Below, one piece after another: positions 28,094 to 36,609 of a stretch of 64,000 nt of DNA. The notes beneath the pieces are model-generated. The model was given only the letters and a program-made list of their open reading frames with translations, was not told the origin of the DNA and did no database searches. Numbering within the stretch: the first letter of the stretch is position 1; every line of letters starts with the position of its first letter. Source of the DNA: an uncultured Coriobacteriaceae bacterium (lineage in GTDB: Bacteria > Actinomycetota > Coriobacteriia > Coriobacteriales > Atopobiaceae). The stretch spans positions 1 through 64,000 of the forward strand of contig CADCHF010000004.1 in NCBI GenBank assembly GCA_902801175.1, given 5' to 3'. Both the position numbers and the translations under genes were made by a program.

Positions 28094-29185
28094 TTACTCC
28101 TGGCCCTTCCCCTGAATGAAGATGGCCTCGGGAGTGCCGCGAAGCTCGGTGCCAGCCGGCACGCGGTTGTTGCGGTCAACAATGGCGTTCTCGATGACGG
28201 CGCCACTCTCGACCTTGCAGCCCTGCATGACGATGGCGTTGCTAATGGTTGCGCCCTCCTCCACGACCACGTTGCGGCCGAGGACAGAGTTGACGACAGT
28301 GCCGCGAATGATGCAGCTGCCCGAGATACGGGAGTTGGTGACATTGGCGGTGGTGCCGATCCTGGCAGGCTGGTTGTCGTGAGCCTTGGTCATGACCGGA
28401 CGCACGGAGAACAGCTCGTGGGTGATCTTGGGATCGAGCATGTCCATGTTGGCCTTGAAGTAGGTGTCCTTGTTGAAGATGGGAGCTGCATAGCCCTCAA
28501 ATTCGTAGGCCTGGACGTTGACGCGATCGTAGTCGCCGGCGAGAGCCTCGAAGAGGTCGAGGTAATCGTTGGCGTTGTACCAGTCGAGGAGCTCGAGGAG
28601 CTTCTCGCGGCCAATAACGAAGCTGTCGAGGAAGGCGGTGTCGCCAAAGACGACGCCGTGCTTGACGCCCTTGACGCGGCCGTCGACGACCTCAAAGCCG
28701 GCGACGTCGATGTCCTTGTCGCGAGCGGGCTGGGTCAGCACGGTGATGTCGGCGCCAGAGGCCTCGTGGGCAGCAAAGACCTCGTTGTAGTCGATGCTGT
28801 AGATCCAGTTGGCGGTGGAGCACACCACGAGGTCGGCGTTGTCGCGCTCGAGGAAGGCCTTGTTGTGACCAAGGTCGCGCAGCAGGAAGCGAGAGCCCGT
28901 GCGGGAGGTGCCAAAGGCAGAGCCCGGGAGGATGAACAGGCCACCGCCCTTGCGGGTGAGGTTCCACTCACGACCAGAGCCAACGTGGTCGATCAGCGAG
29001 CGATAGTTGTACGGCATGACCATGCCGAGCGTGCGAATCCCGCAGTTCACCATGTTCGAGAGCGCGAAGTCGACGGCGCGATAGCGGCCGAGGAACGGCA
29101 CCGATGCAACCGGGCGGCTGTCGGTAAGTGCGCTCGGAAACTTGGTGGAGTAGTTTGCGGTGATGAGTCCAATGGTCTTGGCCAT
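28094..29185 (-). CDS. glgD: GlgD-type ADP-glucose pyrophosphorylase subunit
   Basis: A 363-residue nucleotidyltransferase-fold protein with a C-terminal left-handed beta helix of acyltransferase type. It is the GlgC paralogue that partners GlgC in Firmicutes and Coriobacteria. The N-terminal catalytic loop GGxGxRL found in GlgC is replaced by ITANYSTKFPSAL, while the PVASVPFLGRYRAVDFALSN framework is kept. Loss of the loop fits a regulatory or stabilising subunit. It is two bases downstream of glgC, so the pair is cotranscribed and probably coupled. AGGAGG in the end of glgC serves as its ribosome-binding site. Confidence 0.9.
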   Translation of the reverse strand: MAKTIGLITANYSTKFPSALTDSRPVASVPFLGRYRAVDFALSNMVNCGIRTLGMVMPYNYRSLIDHVGSGREWNLTRKGGGLFILPGSAFGTSRTGSRFLLRDLGHNKAFLERDNADLVVCSTANWIYSIDYNEVFAAHEASGADITVLTQPARDKDIDVAGFEVVDGRVKGVKHGVVFGDTAFLDSFVIGREKLLELLDWYNANDYLDLFEALAGDYDRVNVQAYEFEGYAAPIFNKDTYFKANMDMLDPKITHELFSVRPVMTKAHDNQPARIGTTANVTNSRISGSCIIRGTVVNSVLGRNVVVEEGATISNAIVMQGCKVESGAVIENAIVDRNNRVPAGTELRGTPEAIFIQGKGQE

Positions 29186-29187
29186 CT

Positions 29188-30324
29188 CTACTCCTCCTTT
29201 CCGATGACGACGTTGTTGCCGCAGAAGGTGTAATCCTTGCCAGAGTCGGCGCTGCCAAACTCAACGCCCTGCTCGATGGTAGAGCCCTCACCAACGATGG
29301 CGTTGATGACCTTGGCGCCGTCCTTGACGATTGCGCCAGGCAGCAGCACGGAGTCGCGGACGATGGCACCCTTGCCAATGACGGAGTCAATGGAGACGAC
29401 AGAGTGGGTGGCCTCGCCGTAGATCTTGGAGCCGTTGCCCACGATGCAGTCGGTCACGTTGGCATCCGGGCCATAGTATGCCGGCGGATACGATTCGGTG
29501 TTGGACATGATCGGGAAGTCCTTGGCAAACAGGTCGAAGGACGGCTCGTCGCCCAGGAGCTCCATCGAGGTCTCGTGGAAGGAGGCAATGGTGCCCACGT
29601 CGCGCCAGAAGCCCTCGAACTTGTAGGTGTACAGACGACGACCGTCGGCCAGGAGCTTGGGGATGATGTCGCCACCAAAGTCATGGGTGGAGTCGGGGTT
29701 GGCGTCATCAAGACGGAGCTCGTCGCAGAGGAGCTGCTTGTTGAAGATGTAGATGCCCATGGAAGCAAGGTTGCTCTTGGGCACAGGCGGCTTCTCCTGG
29801 AACTCGGTGATGCGGCCGGTCTCGTCAGCAACCAGCAGGCCAAAGCGGGAGGCGTCCTCCCAAGGCACAGGCATGACGGCGATGGTGAGCTCGGCGTTGT
29901 TCTTCTTGTGCGTCTCGAGCATGTCAGCATAGTCCATGCGGCACAGTGCGTCGCCCGACAGAATGATGACGTAGTCAGGATCGTTCATCTCGATGTAGCC
30001 CAGGTTCTGGGTCACAGCGTCTGCCGTGCCAGCGTACCAGGCACCGCCGGTCTGAGTGGCATACGGAGGCAGAATGGCAACGCCATCCTCCATATTCCAG
30101 GCAGAGCCCGTTCCCAGGTACGAGTGGAGCAGATACGGCCGGTACTGCGTCAGGACACCCACAGCGGTGATGCCGGAGTTGGCGCAGTTGGACAGGGGGA
30201 AGTCGATGATGCGGTACTTTGCACCAAACGACACGGCCGGCTTAGCTACGTCCTTGGTCAGGTCGTAGAGTCGGCTGCCCTGCCCGCCGGCAAGAAGCAT
30301 TGCTAGCAATTCCTTCTTGCTCAT
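29188..30324 (-). CDS. glgC: glucose-1-phosphate adenylyltransferase
   Basis: A 378-residue enzyme that makes ADP-glucose from ATP and glucose-1-phosphate, the committed step of glycogen synthesis. The catalytic loop is [13 protein letters not shown] (residues 11-23), followed by [19 protein letters not shown] and [12 protein letters not shown] (metal-binding Asp). [15 protein letters not shown] follows, and the C-terminus is a beta helix. Start ATG with AAGGAG upstream. It lies 34 bases after glgP and directly before glgD. An allosteric site cannot be judged from sequence. Confidence 0.95.
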   Translation of the reverse strand: MSKKELLAMLLAGGQGSRLYDLTKDVAKPAVSFGAKYRIIDFPLSNCANSGITAVGVLTQYRPYLLHSYLGTGSAWNMEDGVAILPPYATQTGGAWYAGTADAVTQNLGYIEMNDPDYVIILSGDALCRMDYADMLETHKKNNAELTIAVMPVPWEDASRFGLLVADETGRITEFQEKPPVPKSNLASMGIYIFNKQLLCDELRLDDANPDSTHDFGGDIIPKLLADGRRLYTYKFEGFWRDVGTIASFHETSMELLGDEPSFDLFAKDFPIMSNTESYPPAYYGPDANVTDCIVGNGSKIYGEATHSVVSIDSVIGKGAIVRDSVLLPGAIVKDGAKVINAIVGEGSTIEQGVEFGSADSGKDYTFCGNNVVIGKEE

Positions 30325-30358
30325 AGAGAACTCTCCTTTCGTTCAAGCCCACAGACTA

Positions 30359-32782
30359 CTACCCAATATGCCAAACGTCGTCAGCGTATTCACTGATGGT
30401 TCGGTCACTGGAGAAATAACCCGACCGAGCAGTATTGTGGACCGCCGACTTGTTCCACGAACGGCGGTCGGAGTAGCTCTCGGTGAGCTCCTTCCAGGCA
30501 TCGCAATAGGAGTAGAAGTCGCGCAGAACGAGATCGTGGTCGTTGTTGACCATGAGCTCGTCGCGAACGATCTCGAAGTTGCCGGAGAGTCGAGCGAAGG
30601 TGCCGTCGGTCAGCTGGTCGACGAGGCGGCCCAGACGATTGCGATCGGCGTTGTAAAGATCCCAGGCGTAGTAGGAGCCGCTGGCGCGAAGGGCGTCAAC
30701 CTCTTCGGTGCGCAGACCAAAGATCTTGATGTTGTCCTCGCCCACCAGGTCGCAGATCTCGACGTTGGCGCCGTCGTAGGTGCCAAGCGTGATGGCGCCG
30801 TTCATCATGAGCTTCATGTTGGAGGTACCAGAGGCCTCGGAGCCAGCCCAGCTGATCTGCTCAGAGATCTCGGCGGCCGGGTAGATAAGCTCGGCGTTGG
30901 AGACGGCAAAGTTGGGCACGAAGGCGACCTTGATCTTGTCGTTGACGCGAGCGTCATTGTTGATGACGTCGGCAACGGAGTTGACCAGGCGGATGACCTC
31001 CTTGGCAAAGGTGTAGCTCTGTGCTGCCTTGCCCGAGATGATGAAGGCCGTGGGTGCCGGGTTGTAGTTGGGGTCAGAGAGCAGGCGGTTGTAGATGTCC
31101 ATGATCTTGAACAGGTTGAGCAGCTGACGCTTGTAGGCGTGGAAGCGCTTGACCTGAACGTCAAAGATCATGTTGGTGTCGAGCTGGACGCCGCTCGTCT
31201 CGGCAATGTAGCGAGCGAGGCGCTCCTTGTCCCACTTCTTGGTCTTCTCGAACTCGTCAAGGAAGCTCGGGTCGGACTCAAACTTGACGAGGCGCTCGAG
31301 CTCGGTGGCGTCGTCGAGCCAGCCCTCGCCGATGGCCTCTGTGATGAGCTTGGCGTAGGGCGGGTTGGAGTTGCCCAGGAAGCGACGGTGGCTCACGCCA
31401 TTGGTCTTGTTGTTGAACTTCTCGGGGTTGATGTCATAGAAGCCCTTGAGGACCGTTTCCTCGATGATGCCCGTGTGCAGCTCGGACACGCCGTTGACGG
31501 CATGGGCAAAGATGACCGAGAGGTTGGCCATGCGGGCCTGACCGTCCCAGAGGATGGCGTTCTGCGAGAGAAGCTCGGCCCAGTTCTCCTTGTCGTGGGG
31601 GAAGCTCTCGCGATAGCGGCGGTCGATCTCCTCGATGAACATGTAGGTGCGCGGCAGCAGCGAACGCAGCGTGGAGATGGGCCACTTCTCGAGTGCCTCG
31701 GGCATGACCGTGTGGTTGGTGTAGGAGATGGTCTCGGTGGCGATCTTGAAGGCGAGGTCGAAGTCGACGCCCTTCTCGTCAACCAGCAGGCGCATCAGCT
31801 CGGGGCCGCAGAGGGCAGGGTGAGTGTCGTTGGTGTGGATGCACACGTGCTTGCCAAGGTCGGCCCACATGTCCTTGCCGTAGTCGCGCTCGTAGGTGCG
31901 CAGGATGGTCTGCAGACCAGCGGAGACGAAGAGGTACTCCTGCTTGAGGCGCAGCAGCTTGCCGTGCTCGCCGGCATCGGCCGGGTAGAGGATGGTGGAG
32001 ATGGCCTCCACGTCGGCGCGGAACTTCACGGCGCCAGCGTAGTCGCCGGCGTTGAAGGCGTCGAGGTTGAAGTCCTCCTTGTAGGGCTCGGCAGACCAGA
32101 GGCGCAGGTGGTTGATGGTCTTTCCGCCGTAGCCAACGATGGGCACGTCGTACGGGACGGCCAGGACCTTCTCGCCGCCCTCCTGCGAGAACCAGTAGCG
32201 GCCGTTGTCCTCGTGGCGCTCCACATGGCCACCAAACTGCACCACCACGGCGCTGTCGGTCTTCTTGGTCTCCCAGGGATAGCCGTGAGCCAGCCAGTTG
32301 TCGGTCTTCTCGACCTGACGGCCGCCCTCGATCTCCTGCTTGAAGAGGCCGTAGCGATAGCGCATGCCGTTGCCGTAGCCAGCAATGCCGTTGTGCGCCA
32401 TGGAGTCGAGGAAGCAGGCGGCAAGACGACCGAGACCGCCGTTGCCCAGACCAGGGTCGCGCTCGTGACGCAGAATCTCGTCAAGGTTGGCGCCCATCTC
32501 GGAGATAGCCTCGGCGACCTCGTCGCGCAGGCCAAAGTTGAGCAGGTAGTTATCGAGAAGCGGACCAATCAGGAACTCGAGCGAGAAGTAGTAGACCTTC
32601 TTCTGCCCAGTCTGGTCCATTTCGCCCTTGAGCTCGTTTGCCTTCTCGGCAATAAGCTCCGCGAGCACAAAGTAGCGCTCGCGGTTGCGGCAGTTGTCAA
32701 ACGACTTGCCGTACTTAGCACGGCAAGCGCGACGATACTGCTTGATGAAGTCTTCCCTGCTTTCAAAAAGGTTTTGCTGCAT
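30359..32782 (-). CDS. glgP: glycogen/starch/alpha-glucan phosphorylase
   Basis: An 807-residue GT35 phosphorylase that releases glucose-1-phosphate from glycogen. The pyridoxal-phosphate signature is EASGTSNMKLMMNGAITLGT, with Lys as the cofactor anchor; GLGNGGLGRLAACFLDS is the N-terminal family signature and the TNDTHPALC loop is intact. Length is normal for bacterial GlgP (about 800). The start ATG has GAGGG six bases upstream, but that site is the 3' strand of a perfect 16-bp intercistronic hairpin. It is between glgB and glgC, so synthesis and breakdown genes share a transcript. Confidence 0.96.
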   Translation of the reverse strand: MQQNLFESREDFIKQYRRACRAKYGKSFDNCRNRERYFVLAELIAEKANELKGEMDQTGQKKVYYFSLEFLIGPLLDNYLLNFGLRDEVAEAISEMGANLDEILRHERDPGLGNGGLGRLAACFLDSMAHNGIAGYGNGMRYRYGLFKQEIEGGRQVEKTDNWLAHGYPWETKKTDSAVVVQFGGHVERHEDNGRYWFSQEGGEKVLAVPYDVPIVGYGGKTINHLRLWSAEPYKEDFNLDAFNAGDYAGAVKFRADVEAISTILYPADAGEHGKLLRLKQEYLFVSAGLQTILRTYERDYGKDMWADLGKHVCIHTNDTHPALCGPELMRLLVDEKGVDFDLAFKIATETISYTNHTVMPEALEKWPISTLRSLLPRTYMFIEEIDRRYRESFPHDKENWAELLSQNAILWDGQARMANLSVIFAHAVNGVSELHTGIIEETVLKGFYDINPEKFNNKTNGVSHRRFLGNSNPPYAKLITEAIGEGWLDDATELERLVKFESDPSFLDEFEKTKKWDKERLARYIAETSGVQLDTNMIFDVQVKRFHAYKRQLLNLFKIMDIYNRLLSDPNYNPAPTAFIISGKAAQSYTFAKEVIRLVNSVADVINNDARVNDKIKVAFVPNFAVSNAELIYPAAEISEQISWAGSEASGTSNMKLMMNGAITLGTYDGANVEICDLVGEDNIKIFGLRTEEVDALRASGSYYAWDLYNADRNRLGRLVDQLTDGTFARLSGNFEIVRDELMVNNDHDLVLRDFYSYCDAWKELTESYSDRRSWNKSAVHNTARSGYFSSDRTISEYADDVWHIG

Positions 32783-32788
32783 GTTTGT

Positions 32789-32829
32789 CCCTCGTTCGTG
32801 GTCTGTGCTATCGAGACCACGAACGAGGG
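32789..32829 (-). promoter_or_regulatory. 16-bp intercistronic hairpin hiding the glgP ribosome-binding site
   Basis: CCCTCGTTCGTGGTCT (32789-32804) and AGACCACGAACGAGGG (32814-32829) are exact reverse complements around a 9-nt loop. In the glgB-glgP mRNA the last bases of the 3' strand, GAGGG, are the glgP Shine-Dalgarno site, six bases before the ATG. No U-tract follows, so it is not an ordinary terminator. It could repress glgP translation until opened by ribosomes finishing glgB or by a trans-acting factor, or serve as an RNA-processing site. Confidence 0.75.
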
Positions 32830-32843
32830 CTCGACAGCCTTAC

Positions 32844-34883
32844 CTATTCCTTCTTGGCGCGGGCGGTCTTCTTAGCTGCCGCACCAGTAGTGGACTTCTT
32901 CGTTGCCTTCTTGGCAGTGCGCTTGGCGGGAAGCGGTCGCACATACCGCAAAATCGTACCACCTAGCGGCGGAACTCGCAGCACGATTGACTGATCTTGA
33001 TGATTCCAAGGCTTTTCCTCAGAGGTGAACTTCGCGCCCTCGTTGGTCACTCCAGAACCACCGTACGCGACGTCGTCGGAGTTGAAGACCTCTTCCCACA
33101 CACCCGGACGCGGCACGCCCAAACGGAACTCTTCATAGGGGTTTACCTCGAAATTCAGCAAAATCACGAGGTCATCCTTGGGGTTGTCGGAGTGCCGAGC
33201 GAAGCTGATTACGCACTGGTCGGCGTCGTCCGCCTCGATCCAATCGAAGCCGTCGGCGGTGTATGCGCGTTGCCAAAGAGCGGGGTGAGAATTGTAGAAC
33301 TTGTTGAGAGCCTTCACAAACTCACGATGCTTTCCATGGCTCTCGTACTGGTCTGCGAGGAAGTACTGGATGCCCTCGTAGTAGCGCCACTCGATGTACT
33401 GGCCAATCTCGTTGCCCATAAAGTTGAGGGCTCCGCCGCTGTGGGTGAGCTGGTAGAGCGCGAGCGCGCGCAGGCCCGCAAACTGGCGCCAGTAGTCGCC
33501 CGGCATGCGGGTGACCAACGAGCACTTGCCGTGCACGACCTCGTCGTGGGAAAGCGGCAGGATAAAGTTCTCGTTGAACTGATACATGGTCGAGAACGTG
33601 AGCAGCTTGTGGTTGCCCGGACGGAACGGGAAGTCGGTCTGGCAGTAGTGCAGGGTGTCGTTCATCCAGCCCATGTCCCACTTGTAGTTGAAGCCAAGGC
33701 CACCGTCCTTGGGCGGATAGGTCACGAGCGGCCACGCGGTGGACTCCTCGGCGATCATCATGACGTCGGGATAGTACTTGCCCACGGTGTCGTTGAGCTG
33801 CTGGATGAAGGAGATGGCGGCGAGGTCCTCCTCGGTGCCCTTCTCGTTGAACTTCTTGAGGCGCGGGTCGTCGATGCCAAAGTTGAGGTAGAGCATCGAG
33901 GTGACGCCGTCCATGCGGATGCCGTCGGCGTGGTACTCGTCGATCCAGTAGAGCAGGTTGGAGATGAGGAACGACTGGACCTCCTTGCGGCCCAGGTCAA
34001 ACTTGCAGGTGCCCCAGTTGGGATGGATGGCGTTCTCGTAGAGCATGTCGCCGTTGAACTTGGCGAGGCCGTGGGCGTCCTGGCAGAAGCCGCCGGGAAC
34101 CCAGTCGAGGATGACACCGATGCCGGCGCGGTGGAACATGTCCACCAGGCGCTTGAACTGCTTGGGGTTGCCAAAGCGGCTGGTAGGCGCGTAGTAGCTG
34201 GTGATCTGGTAGCCCCAGCTGCCGTCGAAGGGATGCTCCATCACCGGCAGCAGCTCCACGTGACTGTAGCCCATCTCCTTGACGTAGGCCACCAGCTCTT
34301 CGGAGAGCTCCTCGTAGGAGAGGTAGCTGCCACCGTGGTCGTCAGCAACAGGCTCGCCGGTACCCGAGAGGCCGTCATCGTGGCGCTTCCAGCTGCCCAG
34401 ATGCACCTCAAAGATGTTGAGCTTGTTCTTCATGTGAGGGACCTCGGCGCGCTTGGCAAGCCAGCGCTTGTCGCCCCAGCGGTAGCCGGCGATGTCGGCC
34501 GTGCGGCTGGCCGTACCGGGAATAACCTCTGCCATGAAGGCATAGGGGTCGGCCTTGTAGAGCAGGTCGCCCTGCTCGGTCTCGATCACGTACTTGTAGA
34601 GCTGGCCCTCTTCGACACCGGGAATGAAGCCCTCCCAGACGCCACCGGTCGGGCGCTGGCCCAAGGGGTTGGCCCAGGTGTCCCAGTCGTTGAAGTCGCC
34701 AATGACGTGGACGCTCTTGACGCCAGGGGCCCACACCGCAAAGTGGTAGCCCTTGACGCGTCCGGGGTTTGAGATGGCAGGATGGGCGCCCAGCTTCTCG
34801 TAGCTGCGATACCACACGCCCTTGCCCATCATGAAGACATCTTCGTCGGTGAGGATGTAGTCAACATCACGCTTGTAAGCCAT
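32844..34883 (-). CDS. glgB: 1,4-alpha-glucan branching enzyme
   Basis: A 679-residue GH13_8/9-type branching enzyme. A CBM48 module spans about residues 35-130 (YHFAVWAPGVKSVHVIGDFNDWD). Catalytic motifs are LDWVPGGF, GIRMDGVTSML (nucleophile Asp), MIAEEST (acid/base Glu) and PLSHDEVVHGK. The last 30 residues are a Lys/Ala/Thr-rich tail (KRTAKKATKKSTT) not needed for the fold and reminiscent of nucleic-acid- or polymer-binding tails. The ATG at 34883 has GGAGG upstream. It is the first gene of the cluster, so the promoter should lie in 34884-35200. Confidence 0.95.
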   Translation of the reverse strand: MAYKRDVDYILTDEDVFMMGKGVWYRSYEKLGAHPAISNPGRVKGYHFAVWAPGVKSVHVIGDFNDWDTWANPLGQRPTGGVWEGFIPGVEEGQLYKYVIETEQGDLLYKADPYAFMAEVIPGTASRTADIAGYRWGDKRWLAKRAEVPHMKNKLNIFEVHLGSWKRHDDGLSGTGEPVADDHGGSYLSYEELSEELVAYVKEMGYSHVELLPVMEHPFDGSWGYQITSYYAPTSRFGNPKQFKRLVDMFHRAGIGVILDWVPGGFCQDAHGLAKFNGDMLYENAIHPNWGTCKFDLGRKEVQSFLISNLLYWIDEYHADGIRMDGVTSMLYLNFGIDDPRLKKFNEKGTEEDLAAISFIQQLNDTVGKYYPDVMMIAEESTAWPLVTYPPKDGGLGFNYKWDMGWMNDTLHYCQTDFPFRPGNHKLLTFSTMYQFNENFILPLSHDEVVHGKCSLVTRMPGDYWRQFAGLRALALYQLTHSGGALNFMGNEIGQYIEWRYYEGIQYFLADQYESHGKHREFVKALNKFYNSHPALWQRAYTADGFDWIEADDADQCVISFARHSDNPKDDLVILLNFEVNPYEEFRLGVPRPGVWEEVFNSDDVAYGGSGVTNEGAKFTSEEKPWNHQDQSIVLRVPPLGGTILRYVRPLPAKRTAKKATKKSTTGAAAKKTARAKKE

Positions 34884-35213
34884 GGTTCCCTCCAACGTCG
34901 TTATTGGCTTGGCGGATAAAATCGACACGGCTGCGCCATCGCTGCCGCGATATATGTATGCAATCACAATAGCCGTCGGCGCTTGCGCGCACCCTCTCTT
35001 GTCGGCGATGCGGGGGTGACCGCGCGCAAATGGTGCTTATGTGGCTACCTTGCGGGACCTTTTGGCGGTGCTTGTAGGCGGCCGGAGGGGTTGGGGTAGT
35101 GCAGGCGGCGCGCGGCGGCAGGGCTTGACACGCGGCGCGGGGCCCGGGAGCGACTGTTGGTCTGGGCGTCATGGGAGCAGCTTGCAAGGCGGATTTGGCG
35201 CCCGGGTGTTAAA
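34884..35213. other. glg cluster upstream region
   Basis: No gene was found. The region must carry the glgB promoter. An AT-rich patch at 34945-34975 includes ATATATGTATGCAATCACAA; its minus-strand reading TTGTGATTGCATACATATAT contains one half of a CRP-like site, not a full palindrome. No clear -35/-10 pair could be fixed. The rest is GC-rich. Confidence 0.4.
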
Positions 35214-35250
35214 GGACCGGCCCCGCCGCTGGTGCGGACGGAGCCGGGTC
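35214..35250 (-). terminator. terminator after the Cys-rich protein gene
   Basis: Imperfect hairpin, GACCCGGCTCCGTCCGC pairing with GCGGCGGGGCCGGTC on the minus strand, followed by CTTTAAC, 15 bases past the stop at 35265. It closes the nth unit. Confidence 0.55.
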
Positions 35251-35264
35251 AAGACCTAAGAGCG

Positions 35265-35549
35265 CTACTCCACGCCGTGGATTTCGCAGTGCCTGCAGAA
35301 GCCTGCGTAGGTGTAGTCGTCCCAGCCCTCCTGGGTGGTGCCGACCTCGTTGAAGAAGCACGAGGGAATCTCGCCCTGGGCAAGGCACTTGCGAATGCAC
35401 CCGTCGCAGCCGCGGCCCTTGGCGCGGTTCTTGGGGTTGTTGGGGTTGAGCAGGCAGGCCACGTCGCGACAGCTGCAAAAGTGCGGCTTTGCGCCGGCAA
35501 GACATCCTTGGGCCTCTGTTTGATACTGCTCGTCCTTGTTGTCTGCCAT
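35265..35549 (-). CDS. small cysteine-rich protein (DUF6485-like)
   Basis: 94 residues with about ten cysteines in pairs: CSCRDVAC, GCDGCIRKC, SCFF, CRHCEIHG. The spacing suggests zinc or iron-sulfur binding. Small proteins of this type are often annotated as DUF6485 and have no known function. The ATG at 35549 has GGAGGT six bases upstream, with the nth stop codon inside that region, so translation is probably coupled. It follows nth without a gap. The family name is from memory of the cysteine pattern. Confidence 0.7.
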   Translation of the reverse strand: MADNKDEQYQTEAQGCLAGAKPHFCSCRDVACLLNPNNPKNRAKGRGCDGCIRKCLAQGEIPSCFFNEVGTTQEGWDDYTYAGFCRHCEIHGVE

Positions 35550-35551
35550 GC

Positions 35552-36259
35552 TCATACCTCCTTCTTCTTGGTGGTGCGACGCCTTGCCTTGGGCTTTGGG
35601 TTGCCGTCGGCCTTGCCAAAGCTCGGGCAGATGTCCGCCAGCGGGCAACCGTCACAGAGTGGATGTTGCGCTCGGCAGACGTCCCTGCCAAAGTGAATCC
35701 ATTGCTCGTTGACTGGTGCCCAGAGCTCCTGCGGAATCACTGCAAGCAGGTCCTGCTCGGCCTGTAGGGGCGTAGGCTTGTTGGTGAGCTTCCAGCGGGT
35801 GGCCAGGCGAAACACGTGCGTGTCAACGGCTATGCCCTCAACGATGCCAAAGGCCTTGTTGAGCACGATGTTTGCGGTCTTGCGACCAACGCCGGGCAGG
35901 CGCGTGAGCTCGGCCATGGTGTGTGGGACCTCGCCGCCAAAGTCGGACACGATCATCTGCGAGGCCTCGACGCAGTGCTGTGACTTGGTGCGATAGAAGC
36001 CAATCGAGCGAATGACCTCGGCAATCTCGGATGGGTTCGCCTGAGCCATGGCCTCCGCGTTGGGCCAGCGCTCAAAGAGCTCAGGGGTGACCTTGTTGAC
36101 GGCCACGTCGGTGGTTTGCGCCGAGAGCAGCACGCAGATGACCATGGAAAAGGGCGTGGTAAAGTTGAGCGCGCTCTCAACGTCGGGATAGAGCTCCCCC
36201 ATCCTGCGGCAGATCTCTATGGCACGTTCGCGCTTGGCGCGCTTTGACTCTCGCGGCAT
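35552..36259 (-). CDS. nth: endonuclease III
   Basis: A 235-residue DNA glycosylase/AP lyase for oxidised pyrimidines. The helix-hairpin-helix is LPGVGRKTANIV with the catalytic Lys, followed by AVDTHVFR with the catalytic Asp. The 4Fe-4S cluster is C-x6-C-x2-C-x5-C (CRAQHPLCDGCPLADIC). A Lys/Arg-rich tail (KPKARRRTTKKKEV) follows. Family length is about 210, so the tail is the only extension. It is first in a two-gene unit with the Cys-rich protein. Confidence 0.95.
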   Translation of the reverse strand: MPRESKRAKRERAIEICRRMGELYPDVESALNFTTPFSMVICVLLSAQTTDVAVNKVTPELFERWPNAEAMAQANPSEIAEVIRSIGFYRTKSQHCVEASQMIVSDFGGEVPHTMAELTRLPGVGRKTANIVLNKAFGIVEGIAVDTHVFRLATRWKLTNKPTPLQAEQDLLAVIPQELWAPVNEQWIHFGRDVCRAQHPLCDGCPLADICPSFGKADGNPKPKARRRTTKKKEV

Positions 36260-36422
36260 GGCGTCCCCCTCGTCTTGGCGATGCCATCATCTTACGTCAA
36301 TGCTCGTCGACAGCCGAGTATTTCGTTGATGGCTCCTAGAGACAGGTGCTTATCTGCGCGACGTGAGCCGTGTCACGAAGGCACTTCAGCTGGATCGCGG
36401 CAAACGCATGCGACGCAGCGAG

Positions 36423-36585
36423 AAATCGTTCAAGTTTCGCGAGTAGTGTACGTCTCATTTTTCGAACGTACTGCAGCCGCCTGTCAGGCGACCTCGTTAC
36501 GGCAGCTCAACACGTCCAAATTTACGGTCTATACTATTATGTTGATTTTAGACGTACACTAACGCCCAAAGTTGAACGTTTTCGC
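36423..36585. repeat. inverted-repeat element left of the AbiEi/nuclease gene
   Basis: The ends AAATCGTTCAAGTTTCGCGA...TAGTGTACGTC and GACGTACACTAACGCCCAAA...GTTGAACGTTTT are imperfect inverted repeats of about 32 bp around a core of about 100 nt. The same end consensus, AACGTTCAACTTT...TAGTGTACGT, occurs in the element at 37779-37938. The AT-rich core (TCTATACTATTATGTTGAT) probably provides the promoter for the following gene. MITE-like by layout. Confidence 0.65.
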
Positions 36586-36609
36586 CAGCCTAATTCCAAG
36601 GACGCCCGT

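Noticed and set aside
30317-32875. 852-codon plus-strand ORF
   Set aside because: Antisense shadow of glgP, composed of Val/Leu/Gly-rich low-information sequence.
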